64,000 nt of DNA from NCBI GenBank assembly GCA_040393065.1, contig JBEBUW010000006.1:1-64000 (forward strand). Reading direction: 5' to 3'. Origin of the DNA: JACCWM01 sp040393065. GTDB taxonomy: Bacteria; Myxococcota_A; Bradymonadia; Bradymonadales; Bradymonadaceae. Below are positions 25,308-34,970 of the stretch, one piece after another (position 1 is the stretch's first letter; the number at the start of each line of letters is the position of its first letter). The notes beneath the pieces are model-generated. The model was not told the origin of the DNA. It ran no database searches and worked only from the letters and a program-made list of their open reading frames with translations. The position numbers and the translations under genes were made by a program.

Positions 25308-27515
25308 CTAAAAAACAGGTGTATTGTTTGTAAGTGATTCACTGATATCAGCGTTGGAATCGCTTTCGGGCCGAAGAACAGCCTCACGCAAAGAGGCAAG
25401 GCTTTTCTGGGAGAGCGGAAAGAGCAAAGCAGCCGCCGCGCGTTGCACTACCACTCCGCGAAGCGGTGCGACGTCGACTGCCGGCACAAGTCCGCTGGCT
25501 CGCAGTCGTCTGGCAGCTTGTTGCGTTGCGCGCGGCCCATCGCCACTGGCAGCCTGCCGATGAATTGCCGGGACGATGGGGATTTTGATGTCGTCTGTAT
25601 CCGTACTTTTTGAAGAGCCAGGAAAGCAGAGTTTCAGCAGTGCAAATGCAGCGCCCGGAAGCGGTCTTGGACCACTGGCGCGGGCGAGAGGCATGCCGTG
25701 AACTGCGGGCCAATCCAGCAGAATCATCGCCCAGATCAGGCGTTGCAAATGTGAGTCATCCACCTGGCCATGAATAAAAGCGCTGACGTCGCGCAAATCC
25801 GCCTGCACGCGGCTCTGGTCTGGATAGCTCGACTCGCCAGATTGCACTGCGCGGATCAGGCGTCTGCTGAAGATTTTGTTGAGGCTGTTTATCAGGTTTC
25901 CATCGTGCCAGACGATGTCGCGGCTGAGGTTGTCTTGCCAGTTTACGCGGAGGCCGCCATTCTTTTTTACCCGGGTTGAAACCGGTTCCAGATGCGCGCG
26001 AAATGCTAAGGCATCTGTCCCCAATCTTGCATAAACAGATGCAAGGCTTGCCGCCAGCCGTAGCTCTGCGGAACCGTCGTCAGCGGCTTGGAGCCAGCGC
26101 TGACTTAAGGGAGGAATGGGGCGAAGAAACGCTTCCTGGGTCCATTTGAACGAACTGGCCATTGCTTTTTCGCATTCTCCAAGAGCGATCAAAACGGCCT
26201 GTACGCGACGCGGTCCGCTGGACTGGCAGAGTGCAAAAATAGCTTCTTCGAGGTTGTGAAGCGTGCGCCTGAGCGAAGCGGGTGCTTTGTCGCTGCCAGC
26301 TTTGTAGCGAAAATCATTCAGCCAGCCATCGATTTCCATCAAGAGATTGACTTCCGGGCGTTTGGAAACTGTCAGGCGGTTGAGCGGAACGGCGAAGAAT
26401 GCGCGGCCATTTCGTTCCTGAAGGCCATAGCGTTGGAATGCTGATAAACCGCGATCTACACCGAGCGCAGAGATTGCCCGTGCAAAGTCGACGCCATCGC
26501 GTGCCGGGCGTTTACCGAGACGCACGCGGCCTTCGCTCATCAGCGTGCTGATTTCTGCGTTGGAGGCGGCGCGTTCCCAGAGTGGAACCCATAGTTCTGC
26601 ACGTGAACCCGGCTCATCACTTGCTGCGGCGCTTCCATAACCGACTGCGGAGGCACGCACGCTGAATGGCGCGCTCATTGCACCTGAAACAGCAGATTCC
26701 AGCTGTTTGACGGAGGCGGCTGCAAAAGAAAGCGAGCCTTCAATCATGAAGATGAAATCCCAGGGATTGGTCAAAGAGTCCGAGGTAAACCCGGATGTTG
26801 CGTTCGGGCCGCCAGCCGCTTGCGGGAAAAACTGTCCTATTGCTGCGGCTTTCGACAATTCCGAGTGATTTTCATCGAATAAGGCGGTTTGCAGCCATGC
26901 TCTGCTTAAAGGTTGTGCGTTGCCGGTTTGAAGATCAATAACGTCAGCGATTCGCTGCATAAAGTTATTGATAAAGTCGAGGCGGCCGTCGTTTCCACCG
27001 GTTCCAAGAATCGGCGGAAACCGCGTGCCGCCTTCGGTCAGGACGATGGCGGCATCGAGCCAAGGCAAAAACGTATCGGAAAGATTGCTTCGTAACGCGC
27101 TCAAAAAACGATCTTTTTCGCCTTTTTCGGCCGTCGACATTTTGTCCTGATAGCCGAGTCTTCTCATCAGGTTAAAGGTTTGGTCAATGACTTCACGATA
27201 GCTTTCAAGCCGTGTGGTTGTACTGTTCTGAATCGCGACCACCGGTGCAGCAGGTCCGCTCAGATCGAAGCCACCGCCGCCATTCCAGGGCGTAACAGCC
27301 GGGGTGGGGCGATATTCTTCGAGGAAAAACTCGAGGAGTTCTTCGCGAGTAAGACGGGTTTCGAGCACAAAAGTATCTTGTTTCCAGTAGCCTCGCGCTG
27401 TGGCGTCTTTTTGTTCGGAAACCAGGCGCAGCACGGCCAGTGCTTTGAGGTAATGGGCGAGCGGCGTGGGTGCGCAGCCCTGGAGATAGTGGGTTTGGCG
27501 CGCGGCGTCAGACAT
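25308..27515 (-). CDS. csx17: Type I-G large subunit Csx17 (Cas8-like)
   Basis: 735 residues. N-terminal LQGCAPTPLAHYLKALAVLR and the TPWNGGGGFDLSG block are typical of Csx17. It is the large Cascade subunit, thought to recognise the PAM and recruit Cas3. AAGGAG lies six bases before ATG 27515, inside the last codons of cas3; the 8-base overlap suggests coupling. A 29-residue upstream extension would lie fully in cas3 and is rejected. Confidence 0.94.
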   Translation of the reverse strand: MSDAARQTHYLQGCAPTPLAHYLKALAVLRLVSEQKDATARGYWKQDTFVLETRLTREELLEFFLEEYRPTPAVTPWNGGGGFDLSGPAAPVVAIQNSTTTRLESYREVIDQTFNLMRRLGYQDKMSTAEKGEKDRFLSALRSNLSDTFLPWLDAAIVLTEGGTRFPPILGTGGNDGRLDFINNFMQRIADVIDLQTGNAQPLSRAWLQTALFDENHSELSKAAAIGQFFPQAAGGPNATSGFTSDSLTNPWDFIFMIEGSLSFAAASVKQLESAVSGAMSAPFSVRASAVGYGSAAASDEPGSRAELWVPLWERAASNAEISTLMSEGRVRLGKRPARDGVDFARAISALGVDRGLSAFQRYGLQERNGRAFFAVPLNRLTVSKRPEVNLLMEIDGWLNDFRYKAGSDKAPASLRRTLHNLEEAIFALCQSSGPRRVQAVLIALGECEKAMASSFKWTQEAFLRPIPPLSQRWLQAADDGSAELRLAASLASVYARLGTDALAFRAHLEPVSTRVKKNGGLRVNWQDNLSRDIVWHDGNLINSLNKIFSRRLIRAVQSGESSYPDQSRVQADLRDVSAFIHGQVDDSHLQRLIWAMILLDWPAVHGMPLARASGPRPLPGAAFALLKLCFPGSSKSTDTDDIKIPIVPAIHRQAASGDGPRATQQAARRLRASGLVPAVDVAPLRGVVVQRAAAALLFPLSQKSLASLREAVLRPESDSNADISESLTNNTPVF

Positions 27516-29985
27516 ATTGAACTCCTTGAGCGGTGGCCGAATGGGGGGCGGATTGTCTGGCAGACTCAGATTCTTGAGCACTTGCGCGCTGGTCGGCCGC
27601 ACGCAGTAAAAGTTCCCAGAAACTCAGGCGGAAGGGTCCTAGATGTGGGTCATTGCGCAGGGTGAGCGTGCGTTCAAGCCAGCTATTGGGGCCGAGTTGC
27701 ATGAGTTCGAGGGAGAGGCGGATGGCGTTGATTGTCTGGCCATCGGGCAGCGTCATTTCTGGTAAGGTGTCGCCGTGCCAGATGCCGCGAGCAAACAATC
27801 CGAGTGTGTCTTGCGTCGGTTGTTTTTCTCCAGGCATCGAGCGAATCGAAAGTCGAACGCGGCCATGGTGTGCGGCGATGATGTAGGCAATCAGATTAAG
27901 TTCTTCTGGCGAAAGCGATGTGTTTTCGCTTTCGTTGTGCTGCAAAAATGCCAGGGCAGAAGCTAACTCATGGCGAAATCCGGTGCGGGAATAGCGCTTC
28001 ATGAAACCATCTGATTTGGCCCATAACTCGGTCGAGGCTGAGGCGGAGTTATCGGATTCTCGAGCCGTGTTTAGAGCCTCTTGAAAGACAAAATGTGCTT
28101 TGCCGACGTCATGCCAGGCTGCGGCGGTTTGCAGGTTTTCGGTGTCTTGCACGTTGAGGCCGAGTGATTTGGCAATATGCGTTGCCATTTGTGTGACATT
28201 GTGGAGATGCACCTTGAGTTCAATGGGGTATCGAGCGAGGGAAAGTGGGTCGCTGTCATTTGTAACAGGGACTTTTGTGGAATCTTGGAGGCGGAGAGGT
28301 GGAACTTCCCGGGATTTTTTACTTACGTCGCCTGTCCAGCCGAGTTGAGGCTCGTATCCACCAGTCTGCGTACTGAGTAAAAGTATCTGGCCGGGGCGAG
28401 GATTTTCTACGCTTGTCCAGATTCCTTCGAGCGCATCCCAGCTCCATGCCTTATGGTTTTGGTTTTTTAGTTTCGTTAAGAAGACGCGTGCTGCGCCCAG
28501 TGAAACTCTGCAGAGTTCGTCGCGATGCGCCGAACTGAGCATTTCTGAAGAGTTGGGATCTTCACCTTCCCAGGCGCGCCAGAAAAACAGAACGTCGGTG
28601 TCGTTACCGTCGCGGACATAGCGAGAAACATCGAGATCGTCACCGGATAAGTCAGGGGTTGTATCAAAGAGATCGAGTAGATCTTTGCGGCGGATGACCG
28701 GACGAAATATTTCGGGCGGCTGATACGAAACTTGCGAAAGGCTCTGGGGACCGACATCCGAAACGGTTTGGAGGAGTTCTTTAGATGTTTTTAAATCAGA
28801 TTCTGCGTAGGGCAGAATCACTCTTTCTGGCAGCGAATCCAGATCGAAGTCGATGAGATAAATCTTGGCCTCTGTAAATTCACCCCCTCGGTTACACCGG
28901 CCAAAGCGTTGAACGAGCGACGACCAGGGTGCAAGCTCGGTGAACATCGTGCGCGCAGAAACGTCGACGCCGGCTTCGATGGCCTGAGTTGCCACCACGA
29001 TCCGGTCACCTTCTTGGAGTAAGATCTCCTGGGCAGCACGGCGCTCTGGAAGGCGAAAGCGCGAATGAATCAGCGCAGTGTTTGCAGACGTCCGCTGATG
29101 GTTTTTGAGTAAGGCTTCATAAATCTGGCGTGCGCGCGAAACACTGTTCACGATCACCAGCGTCAAGCTTCCGGGCTGATGAGCGTGTTCAATTTGTTCG
29201 GCGAGTTGTCTAGCATACGTAGCTTTTTCGTTGTCTTTGTCGAGGCGAATACCTGCAACTTGTATAAGTTTCGGGGCATTGAGTCGTTGCAGAATGCGAG
29301 GATTACTATGATCTTCCGCACCGAGCGTAGCCCGATTCCAGCCAGAATGCGGCTCAGGATGATCGACGGTTGAAAGCTGTTTGTTTCCTAGCGTAGCGCT
29401 CATCCACAGAGATTTTGAAGGTGCGAAAGTTCCAAGGGCCGTGCGAAAACCTTCAAGTTGTGCGCTGGTTTCTACCGCTACGCCCATGAGCTGCGTTTCG
29501 TCAAAAATCCACATTGCATCATTGTGGAGCGCGCCAAAAATCATCGGCCAGGTGAATCGACTCATACCGTACGCACGCATCAAGGCTGCCGAAATCAGCA
29601 TATCTTGTGTGCCGATCAGAATGGCCGGTTGTTCCAGATTTAAGACCCAGGTATGGTCGTTGGATTCGCCTCCCATTAAGAGATGAACGGTGGGTGTTTG
29701 CAGGGCTCGATCTTTAAAAGCATCATGGAGCTTTCTACACCAACTGCTTGCCTGGTCTACTGTTTGCTCAACGAGTGTGCGCATTGGCAAACAGTAGACC
29801 AGGCGTCTGGGTGCACTGCTATCTTGCTGGTAGTGGCGAAACAGCCAGCTCAGCACCACGGCGGCTGTTTTGCCGAGTCCTGTCGGAATATCCAGCACTT
29901 CTGGCCACTCATCCTGCGCCAGCCGATCCTGATAGGGATAGGGTGTATGACCACTCGCCAGCTCAAAAAAGGCAGTATAATCCAT
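27508..29985 (-). CDS. cas3: Cas3 helicase-nuclease, helicase-first arrangement
   Basis: 825 residues. Helicase motif I is DIPTGLGKT (32-40), motif II is IFDETQLMG, motif III is WMSATL; VATQAIEAGVDVSA and QRFGRCNRGGEF are motifs V-VI. The HD nuclease is at the C-terminus: HLHNVTQMATHIA, AAAWHDVGKAH and IIAAHHGRVR. Type I-G Cas3 proteins have this reversed order, unlike type I-E or I-F. It degrades target DNA recruited by Cascade. ATG 29985 follows AGGAGC by nine bases; a TTG seven codons earlier is possible. It is first in the operon. Confidence 0.96.
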   Translation of the reverse strand: MDYTAFFELASGHTPYPYQDRLAQDEWPEVLDIPTGLGKTAAVVLSWLFRHYQQDSSAPRRLVYCLPMRTLVEQTVDQASSWCRKLHDAFKDRALQTPTVHLLMGGESNDHTWVLNLEQPAILIGTQDMLISAALMRAYGMSRFTWPMIFGALHNDAMWIFDETQLMGVAVETSAQLEGFRTALGTFAPSKSLWMSATLGNKQLSTVDHPEPHSGWNRATLGAEDHSNPRILQRLNAPKLIQVAGIRLDKDNEKATYARQLAEQIEHAHQPGSLTLVIVNSVSRARQIYEALLKNHQRTSANTALIHSRFRLPERRAAQEILLQEGDRIVVATQAIEAGVDVSARTMFTELAPWSSLVQRFGRCNRGGEFTEAKIYLIDFDLDSLPERVILPYAESDLKTSKELLQTVSDVGPQSLSQVSYQPPEIFRPVIRRKDLLDLFDTTPDLSGDDLDVSRYVRDGNDTDVLFFWRAWEGEDPNSSEMLSSAHRDELCRVSLGAARVFLTKLKNQNHKAWSWDALEGIWTSVENPRPGQILLLSTQTGGYEPQLGWTGDVSKKSREVPPLRLQDSTKVPVTNDSDPLSLARYPIELKVHLHNVTQMATHIAKSLGLNVQDTENLQTAAAWHDVGKAHFVFQEALNTARESDNSASASTELWAKSDGFMKRYSRTGFRHELASALAFLQHNESENTSLSPEELNLIAYIIAAHHGRVRLSIRSMPGEKQPTQDTLGLFARGIWHGDTLPEMTLPDGQTINAIRLSLELMQLGPNSWLERTLTLRNDPHLGPFRLSFWELLLRAADQRASAQESESARQSAPHSATAQGVQYV

Positions 29986-30107
29986 AACCGTCTTGCTCCT
30001 AAACAACGGCAGTTTTCATGCGGTTGTTTTGCATTTCTTCGACCTGTGAAGGTTTCCGAAACGTGAAAGTTCCCTCTGTCGTGATTTTGAAACCAGTGTT
30101 GAATCGA

Positions 30108-30136
30108 AGTATTGGAGATAGGAGTCAGCGTGTCAA
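30108..30136 (-). promoter_or_regulatory. Putative sigma-70 promoter of the cas operon
   Basis: On the - strand TTGACA (30136-30131) is followed after exactly 17 bases by AATACT (30113-30108), a 4/6 match to TATAAT. This places transcription start about 115 bases before the cas3 ATG. The remaining 30137-30448 stretch, shared with the divergent gene, is AT-rich on the left and holds no gene. Confidence 0.6.
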
Positions 30137-30448
30137 TATGTAGTTTTTTGTAATTTTGGCGAGTTTTGATCGGAATTGGATAAAATAGATGTCGGCATGG
30201 GGCAGCTCGTGATTCATTCAAAGCTGACATGAGAATAAGTTGCACAAAGTATGTGGGGACCAGAGTCTAGATGTGGATTCTATCTGTTCAGGTATTTGGG
30301 ATAGCTGAGGGTAGGGCGGGTGGGGGATGTCGGTAAAATTCTTGAAATGCACGCTAGGCATTTAAGGGGGGCTGGATTAGTTTGGTCAGGTAGCAGGTAT
30401 GTGGTTATCGAGAAAACTTATAGGTTTGTGAGTCTGGGAGAGAGGGCA

Positions 30449-31279
30449 ATGGAGGTATTTCGGATAGAGCGACCGGTGGAGCAGACGATTCCGGTGGTGG
30501 TGGGTGTTCCGCATGCGGGGGATTGGATTCCGGACGAGGTTCGGGCGGAGATGATCATCGGGGATCAGGTGTTGCGGCGAGATCTGGATCTGTATGTGGA
30601 CAAGTTGTGGCGACAGGCGCCGGCGCTGGGGGCGACGTTGTTGGTGTCGCATGTGTCGCGTTATGTGGTGGACTTGAATCGTGCGCCGGATGATGTTTCG
30701 CCGTTGACGGTGCAGGGCGGCGTGCGGGTGGCAGCGCCCGGGTATTATCAGGATCGTGGGGTGGTGTGGCAGACGACGACGGCGGGTAAGGCGGTGATGG
30801 CGGGTCCGATGACGGCGGAGCAGTTTCAGCGGCGGATTGCAAAGTACTATACGCCTTATCATCAGGCGTTGGCGGCTGAGATTGAGCGGGTGCGTAAGAA
30901 GTTTGGTTTTTGTGTGCTGTTGGACGGGCATTCGATGCCGTCCACGGGACGTCGCGGACACACCGATCCGGGCAGTCAGCGGGCACAGATTGTGCCGGGT
31001 GACGTGGATGGTGCGTCGTGTGATCGGACGCTGCGCTTTGTGGTGGAGGAGAACTATCGCGAGCACGGCTATAGCGTGCGGTCCAACGAGCCCTATAAGG
31101 GCGGCTGGATTACGCGGAAGTACGGGGAGCCGTCGCGGCGGATTCATGCGATTCAGATCGAGGTGCGCCGGGATCTGTATATGAATGAGCGGACGTTTCG
31201 TGAGGAGCAGCCGGGAATGGACCGGCTGACGGCGGCGTGCACCGATTTGATCACGAAGGTTGCGGAACTCGAATACTAA
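30449..31279 (+). CDS. N-formylglutamate amidohydrolase family protein
   Basis: 276 residues. Family features include VVVGVPHAGDWIPDEV (metal-binding His near the N-terminus), the RDLDLYVDKLW block, SRYVVDLNR, LLDGHSMPSTGR with a second metal His, and IQIEVRRDLYMNE with a Glu ligand. Such enzymes release formate from N-formylglutamate in histidine breakdown (HutG) or act on related formyl amides. No hut gene is adjacent, so the physiological substrate is open. ATG 30449 has GAGAGG just upstream; the longer frame to 30320 is not supported. Confidence 0.9.
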   Translation: MEVFRIERPVEQTIPVVVGVPHAGDWIPDEVRAEMIIGDQVLRRDLDLYVDKLWRQAPALGATLLVSHVSRYVVDLNRAPDDVSPLTVQGGVRVAAPGYYQDRGVVWQTTTAGKAVMAGPMTAEQFQRRIAKYYTPYHQALAAEIERVRKKFGFCVLLDGHSMPSTGRRGHTDPGSQRAQIVPGDVDGASCDRTLRFVVEENYREHGYSVRSNEPYKGGWITRKYGEPSRRIHAIQIEVRRDLYMNERTFREEQPGMDRLTAACTDLITKVAELEY

Positions 31280-31304
31280 GGCCGGGTATTGCGGTGCGGC
31301 CTTA
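31277..31304. terminator. Shared terminator spanning two convergent stop codons
   Basis: Inverted repeat TAAGGCC (31277-31283) and GGCCTTA (31298-31304) with a 14-base loop. The left arm begins with the TAA of the amidohydrolase and the right arm contains the TAA of yebC read on the other strand. It probably ends both transcripts, although T-tracts are weak. Confidence 0.65.
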
Positions 31305-32060
31305 TTCGTTTTCGAGGATTGCTGCGACTTCGTCGGAGATGTCGAGGTTGTGGTAGACGTTTTCGACGTCGTCGTCGTCTTCGAGTAATTCGAGCAGCTT
31401 CATGTTGGCGCGGACTGCGTCGATGTCAGGTGCGACTTTGGTTTCGGCGGACTTGGTGAGTTCGTCGTCGAGGAACTCCGTGTATCCGTTGGCGACCAGG
31501 ACGTCGCGGATGTTCATGTACTCGTCGGGCGGGGTGATGATGGTGATGATGCCGTCTTCATGCTCGAAGTCCTCTGCGCCGTTTTCCAGGGCAAGCTCCA
31601 TGAGTGCTTCGACGTCGGAGACGGTCTCGTCGGCCAGGGAGATGATGCCCTGTTCGTGGAACATCCAGGCGACGCAGCCGTCCTGTCCGAGGTTTCCGCC
31701 GTTTTTGGAGAATGCGAACCGGACGTTTCCGACGGTGCGGTTTTTGTTGTCGGTTGCACCTTCGACCAGGATGGCGACGCCGCCGGGGCCGTAGCCTTCG
31801 TAAGTGAAGGCGGCGAAGTTGGAGCCTTCGAGCTGTCCGGTGGCTTTCTGGATGGCACGCTTGATGGTGTCGGCGGGCATGTTCACTTCTTTCGCTTTCT
31901 GAATGTACATGCGCAGTTCGGCGTTCATCGCAGGGTCGCCACCGCCCCGGCGTGCAGCGGAGGAGAGCTTTTTGATGATTTTGCTAAAGGCCGCGCCTCG
32001 GCGAGCATCGGCGGCACCTTTTTTGCGCTTGATGTTCGACCACTTACTGTGTCCTGCCAT
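31302..32060 (-). CDS. yebC: YebC/PmpR (TACO1) family protein
   Basis: 252 residues, full length, starting MAGHSKWSNIKRKKGAADAR, which is invariant in the family, then FSKIIKKLSSAARRGGGDP and NMPADTIKRAIQKATG. Members were first named transcription regulators; more recent work on YebC links it to translation of proline-rich or stalling sequences on the ribosome. Acidic C-terminal end (LLEDDDDVENVYHNLD) is typical. GAAGAGA precedes the start. Single gene, convergent with the amidohydrolase. Confidence 0.97.
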   Translation of the reverse strand: MAGHSKWSNIKRKKGAADARRGAAFSKIIKKLSSAARRGGGDPAMNAELRMYIQKAKEVNMPADTIKRAIQKATGQLEGSNFAAFTYEGYGPGGVAILVEGATDNKNRTVGNVRFAFSKNGGNLGQDGCVAWMFHEQGIISLADETVSDVEALMELALENGAEDFEHEDGIITIITPPDEYMNIRDVLVANGYTEFLDDELTKSAETKVAPDIDAVRANMKLLELLEDDDDVENVYHNLDISDEVAAILENE

Positions 32061-32123
32061 AACGATCTCTTCGGTTCGGGGTGTAGTAACTTTCCATGCA
32101 AACGTAGACGTTGCGGGAATGAT

Positions 32124-33872
32124 CTATTTCACAAGTACGAGGTCTGCAAGATGTGTACGAATATTTTGTAGAGCCTGGTTGCGGCGGCTGGTACGGCTGT
32201 CTTCGAGTTGCCTCCAGAAGCGCTGGTTCTCGGTTGTGAGGCGGTCCAGGCCACAGATGCGCGCGATATGTGGGCTTTCAGGCGGGTTTTTATCGGAGGC
32301 GTTTTTGTCGACGCATTGCTGGTATCGCTGCTGACGTTGGGTGTGCTGCTCGAGTCGCCCCTGGTCGCTGTCGTCGGCCAGTTTCAGGGCGTGACGAAAG
32401 AAGGTTCGGGTGTTGCGGACAGTTGCGGGCAGGGTGATGACGTCGGCCTGTTCGGCGGGTTTCAGGTATTCTGCGGGGATGGTGAAGAGGCTGCCGTCGG
32501 CGGCCAGGACGATATTGTGCTCGTTGAGGAGCAGGAGGAGTTCGTCTTTGCGGGGAAATTCCGGGCTGCGGCCGTCTTCCAATAGTGTGTCGTCGTCTTG
32601 CCGGGGGCCGTGGAAAATAGCGACGGGTAGATCGGGGGTGATGTCCTGTGTGGCGACTACGTAGAGGGAGGGGGCGACGCTGGCGAAGAGCTGTTGGCGG
32701 ATGGCGTCGTTGGTTAGGAGAAGATCGGCGCTCAGGAAGGGATAGTGCATGGAGAGGGTGCGGGCGTGGGTGGACAGGCTCGGCGTGTTCGTGGCGCTGC
32801 GGGTGAAATGGGTGAGCGGATCGAGTCCGGCATTGGCGCCGTGGGCAAAGAAATGGACGGCGGTGGGTGCGGCATCGGGAATGTGTCCGATGCGGATGAA
32901 GTAAGTGCCTGCTTCGAGGGTGCGTGTTTCGGTATGGGTGGGCAGGCAGTGTGTGGGAATGTTGCGGCGGTCGGCGGGTACGGGGCCGATCAGGGTCATG
33001 TGGGCCCGTTCGGGGGTGCGGATGCCGAGGGTGACGTTGGTGGATTGTTGGACGTCGAGACGAATATCGGGCTTAAGCGCGTAGTGCAGGTTGCCTGGAT
33101 TGGCGAGGCAGGAGGTGTCGCCGTGGACAGGACTGCGGTCGGTCTCGGTGAATTCGGAGCTGGCGGGGAGATGGGTGGTGATCAGTTGGGGTGCGGTCAG
33201 GTCGTTGTCGATTTGAAGGGGTGTGATGCTGGCGTCGATCCAGTCGACGTTAACGGGTTTGGCCAGGTTTTCGAAGGTGAGGGAGTAGTCGACTGGGGCG
33301 AGTTTTTTGAAGCGGCCGGCGTAAACACGGTAGGTGCGGCCGTGCGGGTTGGGGAGTTCGATGACGGGATCTTTGCCGTCGGCGGAACGACGCTGGCAGA
33401 GGACTTCGCGGTCCTGGAATTCGATGAACAGGACGTCGATGTCGCCGTGGGCGGTGATTCTGTAGGGATCGGAGGCGTTGGAAGTGTTGAGGATGAGTGC
33501 CGGGGCGGGATCGATGTATCCATGGCACTGCCTGTAATCGAGGTCATAAAAGCGTGCGAGGTGGCGCGTGGCGTTGCCTTTGAACTTGCCGAGCTGTGTC
33601 GGATTCTGGGTGAGGTCTGTGGTCGGCGTAAGGCGCAGGGGACGTGTAAGGTATTCAGCTGCCTGGGGAGCGTCGGCCGTGGTGTTTTCGCTGGCGACGT
33701 CTGTGGTGGTGGCGGCACTGGTGACGTCACCTGGTTGGGCGGATTGGGTAGGGGACGATGTCGTGGATGCGGCTGCGTGCGTGTCGTGATGTGTGGTGTG
33801 TTTGTTGATCTGGCAGGCAGCGGTGGTCGTCGTGATGAGGAAAAGAAGGCAGAGGTTGAAGCCTTGGCTCAT
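32124..33872 (-). CDS. Large hypothetical lipoprotein
   Basis: 582 residues. A GGAG site lies six bases before ATG 33872. The signal peptide is short (MSQGFNLCLLFLITTTTAAC) with cleavage at the Cys, then a Thr/Ser/His-rich tether of about 55 residues. Beta-rich segments such as DIDVLFIEFQDREVLC, RTYRVYAGRFKKLAP and VDYSLTFENLAKPV, and later HMTLIGPVPADRR with RTLEAGTYFIRIGHI, resemble pre-peptidase-type beta-sandwich domains that occur in tandem. The last 60 residues form a charged coiled-coil-like helix. I do not recognise a catalytic motif. It probably faces the periplasm or cell surface. Confidence 0.65.
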   Translation of the reverse strand: MSQGFNLCLLFLITTTTAACQINKHTTHHDTHAAASTTSSPTQSAQPGDVTSAATTTDVASENTTADAPQAAEYLTRPLRLTPTTDLTQNPTQLGKFKGNATRHLARFYDLDYRQCHGYIDPAPALILNTSNASDPYRITAHGDIDVLFIEFQDREVLCQRRSADGKDPVIELPNPHGRTYRVYAGRFKKLAPVDYSLTFENLAKPVNVDWIDASITPLQIDNDLTAPQLITTHLPASSEFTETDRSPVHGDTSCLANPGNLHYALKPDIRLDVQQSTNVTLGIRTPERAHMTLIGPVPADRRNIPTHCLPTHTETRTLEAGTYFIRIGHIPDAAPTAVHFFAHGANAGLDPLTHFTRSATNTPSLSTHARTLSMHYPFLSADLLLTNDAIRQQLFASVAPSLYVVATQDITPDLPVAIFHGPRQDDDTLLEDGRSPEFPRKDELLLLLNEHNIVLAADGSLFTIPAEYLKPAEQADVITLPATVRNTRTFFRHALKLADDSDQGRLEQHTQRQQRYQQCVDKNASDKNPPESPHIARICGLDRLTTENQRFWRQLEDSRTSRRNQALQNIRTHLADLVLVK

Positions 33873-34004
33873 GGGATACTCCGAACGGCTGGGGCGGTTG
33901 TGTGCGGTTTATGGGATGGCAACGTTCGGATGTAACGTAAAGTGGGTAGGGAGTGGCTGTCAACGAGTGAGGCTCGTGACGCGGGGAAGGTGTCAGTGAA
34001 ACTA

Positions 34005-34970
34005 TCAGGGGTTGTGCGCCTGGAGATCGTCGAACAATGCCTGGAGGTTCTGGTGGGGGAGCTGGTGCTGTCTGGCTAGCTGGATGTGGTTCGTAAGCTG
34101 GAGCAGGGATTGGGCTCGGACTTTGAGGAAGTGGAGGTGCAGGAATGCTTCGAGATCGAGGGGTGTGAATTTTGTGGCGAGGGGGAGCAGGAGTTTGATG
34201 GTGGCGGGGGTGAGGGCGCGGAAGGGGAGGGGTGGGCGTTTGTTGGTATAGGCTGCCAGGGCGGCTGTGGCTTCGTTGATGGCGGCGACCATTCGGGGGA
34301 TTCGTGGGCTGTTCTTGAGGCTATCGAAAGACCAGCCTTCGAGTTCCAGGGTGGCGATGAAGCACATGAGAAGTGCGGAAGGGTAGACGCTTTTGGTGGG
34401 GAGTTTTTGATCGATCTTGGCGGGTAGTTTACCACGCTGGAGGAAGCGAACGACGCTTTCAACAGCAGCTTGTTGGCCTTCAAAAGGGGAGGAAGACAGA
34501 GGTGGAAACCAGTAGACAGTGCCGGGTGTGGGGAGAGCTTCGCCGGGCAGGGGGCCCGGGTAGCTGATGAAGGAGATCATGCCAGTTACGACGTGATCGG
34601 GTATGAAGTGATCGTGGATGTATTGCCGGTCGTCGAATCCGGGCGTGAGATTGATGAGGATTGCGTCGGCGATGGCCTGAACGAAGTTTTCGAACCACTG
34701 GCCGCGCAGGCCGGTGGAGGGGATGCAGAGGTAGACATGGTCCCAGGGCCGCCGGGCGATTTGATCGATCTCGGAGAAGACTTCGAAGTCACGCAGGGCG
34801 ACGGGTCGAGCTCGTGGCGTGGAGCGGTTGAGCGGGTAAAGGTTGAAGCCCTGTCGGGTTTGTTCGACGTACTGTTCGCGGACAAAGAAGGATACATCTG
34901 CACCAGCCTGCACTGCATGGTGGGCAAAAACCTGTCCGACTGCGCCTGCACCGACAACGAGAACTTTCAT
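34005..34970 (-). CDS. Ketopantoate reductase (PanE/ApbA)-like protein
   Basis: 321 residues. KVLVVGAGAVGQVFAHHAVQ is an NAD(P)-binding GxGxxG start, with the long N-terminal domain of PanE-like enzymes (HVYLCIPSTGLRG, LINLTPGFDDRQYI). The C-terminal half is helical but diverges from true PanE: the usual catalytic Lys-Asn-Glu set is not clear to me. It may be a paralogue with another 2-oxo-acid substrate rather than the pantothenate enzyme. GGAG lies seven bases before the ATG. Confidence 0.75.
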   Translation of the reverse strand: MKVLVVGAGAVGQVFAHHAVQAGADVSFFVREQYVEQTRQGFNLYPLNRSTPRARPVALRDFEVFSEIDQIARRPWDHVYLCIPSTGLRGQWFENFVQAIADAILINLTPGFDDRQYIHDHFIPDHVVTGMISFISYPGPLPGEALPTPGTVYWFPPLSSSPFEGQQAAVESVVRFLQRGKLPAKIDQKLPTKSVYPSALLMCFIATLELEGWSFDSLKNSPRIPRMVAAINEATAALAAYTNKRPPLPFRALTPATIKLLLPLATKFTPLDLEAFLHLHFLKVRAQSLLQLTNHIQLARQHQLPHQNLQALFDDLQAHNP

